64,000 nt of DNA from the NCBI RefSeq assembly GCF_903914075.1, contig NZ_CAIWNQ010000008.1, forward strand, positions 124,001-188,000, in the 5' to 3' direction. This document shows positions 60,885 through 64,000 of this stretch, piece after piece. Below the pieces are notes generated by a model, which saw nothing but the letters and a program-made list of their open reading frames with translations, was not told where the DNA came from and searched no databases. Source of the stretch: Ruegeria sp. THAF57. Its GTDB lineage: Bacteria; Pseudomonadota; Alphaproteobacteria; Rhodobacterales; Rhodobacteraceae. Every line of letters starts with the position of its first letter. Position 1 is the first letter of the stretch. The translations under genes and the position numbers were made by a program.

Positions 60885-61766
60885 TTATCCTTTCACGGAA
60901 CCCGCCATCAGGCCGCGGACGAAGTAACGACCGGCCACGATATAGACGAGCAGAGTTGGCATGGCGGCCAGAATGGCGCCAGCAAAATGTACGTTGTATT
61001 CCTTAACACCCGTCGATGACTGCACCAGATTGTTGAGTGCGACAGTCATCGGCTGGCTATTGGCATCGGCAAACGACGCGCCGAACAGGAAGTCATTCCA
61101 GATGTTGGTGAACTGCCAGATGATCGACACCACCGCAATCGGGCCCGAGCTGGGCAGCAGGATGCGCCAGAAAATCTGAAAGAACCCCGCCCCGTCGATC
61201 TGCGCCGCGCGGATCAGCTCGGTCGGGAACACGGCATAGTAGTTGCGGAAATACAGCGTGGTGAAACCGATCCCATAGACCACATGCACCAGCGCCAGAC
61301 CCCAAGTCGTGCCCGCCAGCCCAATAATGCCTAGCATCCGCGCCATCGGGATCAGCACGATCTGGAACGGGATGAAACAGGCAAACAGCATCAGCCCGAA
61401 CAGGATGGTGTCGTATTTAAATCGCCACTTGGTCAGCACATAACCGTTCAGCGCGCCAAGGACGGTCGACACGATAACAGCCGGAACCACCATCTTGATC
61501 GAGTTCCAGAAGTAGGGCTTCAATCCCGTAGGATCGACCCCGATCTGGGCCGAGGACCACGCCTTGAACCACGGCTCAAGCGTGAACACCTGCGGCAGAT
61601 TCATCATGCCGCCACCGGTGATTTCCTCCAGCGGTTTGACCGAGTTCACCAGCATCACGTAAAGCGGCAGCAGGTAGAACAGCGCAAACAGCAGCAGCAC
61701 CAGATAGATCAGCGTGCGGGCAACGCGGCCCGTTCGGATCGCGGTATCTTGCGAGGCCTGAGACAT
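60885..61766 (-). CDS. Carbohydrate ABC transporter permease 2 (MalG-like)
   Basis: A 293-residue permease with six helices: an N-terminal helix (LIYLVLLLFALFYLLPLYVML), WNSIKMVVPAVIVSTVLGAL, and the EAA loop region TELIRAAQIDGAGFFQIFWR. It pairs with the MalF-like permease; its start and that gene's stop share a base (61766). Confidence 0.95.
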   Translation of the reverse strand: MSQASQDTAIRTGRVARTLIYLVLLLFALFYLLPLYVMLVNSVKPLEEITGGGMMNLPQVFTLEPWFKAWSSAQIGVDPTGLKPYFWNSIKMVVPAVIVSTVLGALNGYVLTKWRFKYDTILFGLMLFACFIPFQIVLIPMARMLGIIGLAGTTWGLALVHVVYGIGFTTLYFRNYYAVFPTELIRAAQIDGAGFFQIFWRILLPSSGPIAVVSIIWQFTNIWNDFLFGASFADANSQPMTVALNNLVQSSTGVKEYNVHFAGAILAAMPTLLVYIVAGRYFVRGLMAGSVKG

Positions 61767-62659
61767 CAGCGTTTCTCCCGCAATTCGGCGTACAAGTAGG
61801 GGATCATGATTGCCGCAATGGTCATCAGCATGATCGTCGCTGAGGCCGCGCCGATCCCCATCTGGTTCCGCGTAAACGTATAGGAATACATGAAGGTTGC
61901 GGGCAGTTCGGTGGCCCGTCCAGGTCCGCCACCCGTTAGCGCGATTACAAGGTCAAAGGTCTTGATCGCAAGGTGGCTGAGGATCACGAAGGCCGACAGG
62001 AATGCAGGCCGCAGCTGCGGGATGATGATCCGACGATATAGGTTCCAGTTCGACGCCCCATCCATTTGTGCCGCGCGCAGGATTTCATTGTCGATGCCGC
62101 GCAGACCGGCCAGAAACATCGCCATGACAAACCCGCTGGTCTGCCAGACTGCCGCCAGGACGACCGTGTAGATCGCGTAATCGCGGTTCTTGATCCAGTC
62201 GAATTCGAAACTGGTCCAACCCCATGTGTGCATGACGTTTTCCAGCCCGATACCCGGATCCAGAAACCATTTCCACGCCGTGCCGGTGACGATGAAACTC
62301 AACGCCATCGGGTACAGGTAGATCGGGCGCAACAGCCCTTCGCCGCGGATCTTCTGATCAAGGAAGATCGCCAGTCCCAGCCCGATACAGGTGCAGATCA
62401 CGATATAGAGACCTGCGAAAATCCCCATGTTGATCAGCGAGGTTTCCCAATGGCTCAGACGCCACAGCTTGTCGTAGTTTTCCCATCCGACCCAGCCAAA
62501 GGTCGGCAGGATGCGGCTGTCGGTAAACGACAGGTAGACCGAGAACAGGATAAACCCGTACACAAAGACCAGCATCATCGCCAGCGACGGTGACAGGACC
62601 AGCTTGGGTATCCAGTTCTGAAGGCGAGTCTTGAAATCCGCGTCGGCTGAAGCAGCCAT
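61766..62659 (-). CDS. Carbohydrate ABC transporter permease 1 (MalF-like)
   Basis: A 297-residue permease with six helices (for example LAMMLVFVYGFILFSVYLSF, MGIFAGLYIVICTCIGLGLA). The EAA loop is DNEILRAAQMDGASNWNLYR. The segment PIYLYPMALSFIVTGTAWKW is typical of CUT1 permeases. It lies 91 bp after the binding-protein gene with a hairpin in the gap. Confidence 0.95.
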   Translation of the reverse strand: MAASADADFKTRLQNWIPKLVLSPSLAMMLVFVYGFILFSVYLSFTDSRILPTFGWVGWENYDKLWRLSHWETSLINMGIFAGLYIVICTCIGLGLAIFLDQKIRGEGLLRPIYLYPMALSFIVTGTAWKWFLDPGIGLENVMHTWGWTSFEFDWIKNRDYAIYTVVLAAVWQTSGFVMAMFLAGLRGIDNEILRAAQMDGASNWNLYRRIIIPQLRPAFLSAFVILSHLAIKTFDLVIALTGGGPGRATELPATFMYSYTFTRNQMGIGAASATIMLMTIAAIMIPYLYAELREKR

Positions 62660-62712
62660 GGCGCGCCCTCCTGCGAGTTGTGTTTTAAGGCGTTGAGCGC
62701 CCTCTTTGGACA

Positions 62713-62732
62713 GGGCGGCTAAACCGCCGCCC
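62713..62732 (-). terminator. Intercistronic hairpin after the sugar-binding-protein gene
   Basis: GGGCGGC, loop of six, GCCGCCC: a 7-bp GC stem 19 bp after the binding-protein stop and without a T tract. It probably stabilises the binding-protein mRNA or attenuates transcription so that binding protein exceeds permease. Confidence 0.6.
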
Positions 62733-62750
62733 CGTCACGAGGATCACTGA

Positions 62751-64000
62751 TCACTTGGCAATCGACACCGCGTCGACCAGTTCGGCCACTGCGGTTTCGC
62801 TGTCATATTCGCCGTTGAAATGCGCCGTTACGACGTCATAAACCGCGTTTTTGACCGATGCGGGCGCCGCGTGGCCATGCGCCATCGAGCCGAACAGATT
62901 GCCCGAAGCCGCAGCCGCAGCCAGATCTTTCATGCCCTGCTTGCCGCAGTCGTCGAAATCCGCATCGCTGACATCGGTCCGCGCCGGGACCGAGCCCTTG
63001 ACCACGTTGAACGCCGATTGGAACGAGGGTGACAAGATCGCGCTCGCAAGCGCTGCCTGCTCTGCCGAAACCGATCCACCCTGATCGAACATCATGAACT
63101 GGTCGGCGTTGAAGGTCACCTGATCTGCGGTACCGGGGAAGCGGAAGCACAGGAAATCCTGACCCGGAACTTTTCCTGCGTTCAGGAACTCGCCCTTGGC
63201 CCAGTCACCCATCATCTGGAAACCAGCTTCGCCATTGATGACCATCGCCGTCGCCAGGTTCCAGTCGCGACCTGAGAAGTTCTCGTCAACATTGTCGCGG
63301 ATAAAGGCCATGCGATCGAACGCCTCTTTCATGGCGTCTCCGCCCAAAGTGCCCTCATCCAGATCAATAAAGGCAGCTTTGTATCCGTCCGGGCCAAGCG
63401 TCGACATTGCCACGGCGTCGAAAACGGTCGCGTCCTGCCACGCCTGACCACCATGCGCAATCGGTGTCACACCTGCCGCTTTCAGCGCTTCAACAGCGGC
63501 AACGAACTCGTCCCAGTTGGTCGGCTGGGCGATACCGTTTGCGTCCAGCACCGACTTGTTCGCCCAAACCCAGTTGGTCGAATGCACGTTGACCGGAGCC
63601 GAAACCCATTTGCCGTCAAACTTTGCAAATGCCTTGAGCGCGTCCGGAACCACATCGTCCCAGCCTTCCTTGGCCGCCACGTCGTTCAGATCAGCCAGCG
63701 CGCCCTGCGCGGCCCAGTCCTGAATATCGAACCCCAGACCCTGAACGGCTGTGGGAGCGTTGCCTGCGGTGACACGCGCGCGCAGAACAGTCATTGCCTG
63801 CTCACCGCCGCCGCCGGCGACCGGCATGTCCGTCCAGCCAACGCCCTGACCCGAAAGGTCGTCTTTCAGAACATTCAGCGCCGCGGCTTCACCGCCCGAG
63901 GTCCACCAGTGCAGAACCTCAACCTCTTCGGCATGCGCCAGGCTGGTGGTGCACAGCAGCCCTGCCACAATTACCGATTTCGTTTTCAAAAGTTTACGCA
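62751..64000 (-). CDS. Carbohydrate ABC transporter substrate-binding protein (start codon cut by window edge)
   Basis: A family 1 sugar-binding protein of about 416 residues with signal peptide ending TTSLAHA and mature N terminus [20 protein letters not shown]. Other motifs are [52 protein letters not shown] and [21 protein letters not shown] at 63989 is in frame, but the frame stays open to the edge, where xTG-CGT-AAA-CTT-TTG would give [12 protein letters not shown], a better basic signal-peptide start. The first base of that start would be 64001, just outside. It is the promoter-proximal gene I can see of the leftward sugar operon. Confidence 0.93.
   Translation of the reverse strand, partial: RKLLKTKSVIVAGLLCTTSLAHAEEVEVLHWWTSGGEAAALNVLKDDLSGQGVGWTDMPVAGGGGEQAMTVLRARVTAGNAPTAVQGLGFDIQDWAAQGALADLNDVAAKEGWDDVVPDALKAFAKFDGKWVSAPVNVHSTNWVWANKSVLDANGIAQPTNWDEFVAAVEALKAAGVTPIAHGGQAWQDATVFDAVAMSTLGPDGYKAAFIDLDEGTLGGDAMKEAFDRMAFIRDNVDENFSGRDWNLATAMVINGEAGFQMMGDWAKGEFLNAGKVPGQDFLCFRFPGTADQVTFNADQFMMFDQGGSVSAEQAALASAILSPSFQSAFNVVKGSVPARTDVSDADFDDCGKQGMKDLAAAAASGNLFGSMAHGHAAPASVKNAVYDVVTAHFNGEYDSETAVAELVDAVSIAK

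Overview
The window is a contiguous, gene-dense stretch of bacterial chromosome with high GC content by eye. It looks like an alphaproteobacterium of the Rhodobacteraceae (Roseobacter group). The reasons are the gene set and order (leuC, leuD and leuB spread over one neighbourhood, glnK-amtB, an ilvD next to an XRE-cupin regulator, a GT14 branching-type glycosyltransferase facing a sulfotransferase), the many ABC uptake systems and the frequent ATGA gene overlaps. I see no rRNA, tRNA, CRISPR array, insertion sequence or prophage. The family assignment rests on recognition of proteins, not on a search.

Layout. 1-9.7 kb: the end of rsfS, a MscS channel, then the leucine genes leuC, an HdeD-like gene, leuD, two envelope or secreted proteins, a repeat-bearing lipoprotein, a LysR regulator and leuB. 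9.7-18.6 kb: a class A penicillin-binding protein, glnK-amtB, an aromatic/aspartate aminotransferase with a 3-mercaptopyruvate sulfurtransferase, and an XRE-cupin regulator divergent from ilvD across a striking twin operator. 18.7-21.3 kb: a sulfotransferase divergent from a GT14-type glycosyltransferase. 21.3-24 kb: lysine catabolism by the saccharopine route (an aminoadipate semialdehyde dehydrogenase and a saccharopine dehydrogenase).

24.4-32.5 kb is the most unusual part. A 1210-residue protein joins a cyclic-nucleotide-binding-like fold, a phytochelatin-synthase domain with an intact Cys-His-Asp triad, a second, degenerate copy of that domain, a cysteine-less glutaredoxin-like segment, a PPC-decarboxylase/EpiD-type flavoprotein, ankyrin-like repeats and a gamma-glutamylamine-cyclotransferase-like domain. 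Its 3' end overlaps the end of an opposing two-gene unit: a SAM-domain adenylate cyclase/ATPase/TPR protein and a pentameric-ligand-gated-channel-like membrane protein. The domains suggest stepwise dismantling of glutathione under second-messenger control. That reading is inference.

32.6-40.5 kb is a peptide/glutathione-type ABC importer with two tandem binding proteins and an embedded glutathionyl-hydroquinone reductase. 40.9-45.1 kb is a tight five-gene operon of unknown purpose (hydrolase, FAD-linked oxidase, three small or unknown proteins). 45.1-50.9 kb is a nucleoside/purine ABC importer of the BMP type with a cytosine-deaminase-like amidohydrolase. 51.1-64 kb is one long sugar catabolic operon: a CUT1 ABC importer, two GMC oxidoreductases, a Dabb protein, a LacI regulator, a Gfo/Idh/MocA dehydrogenase, a fumarate-reductase-like flavoprotein and a 2-keto-3-deoxygluconate-type kinase. 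It runs leftward from a binding-protein gene whose first base lies just outside the right edge.
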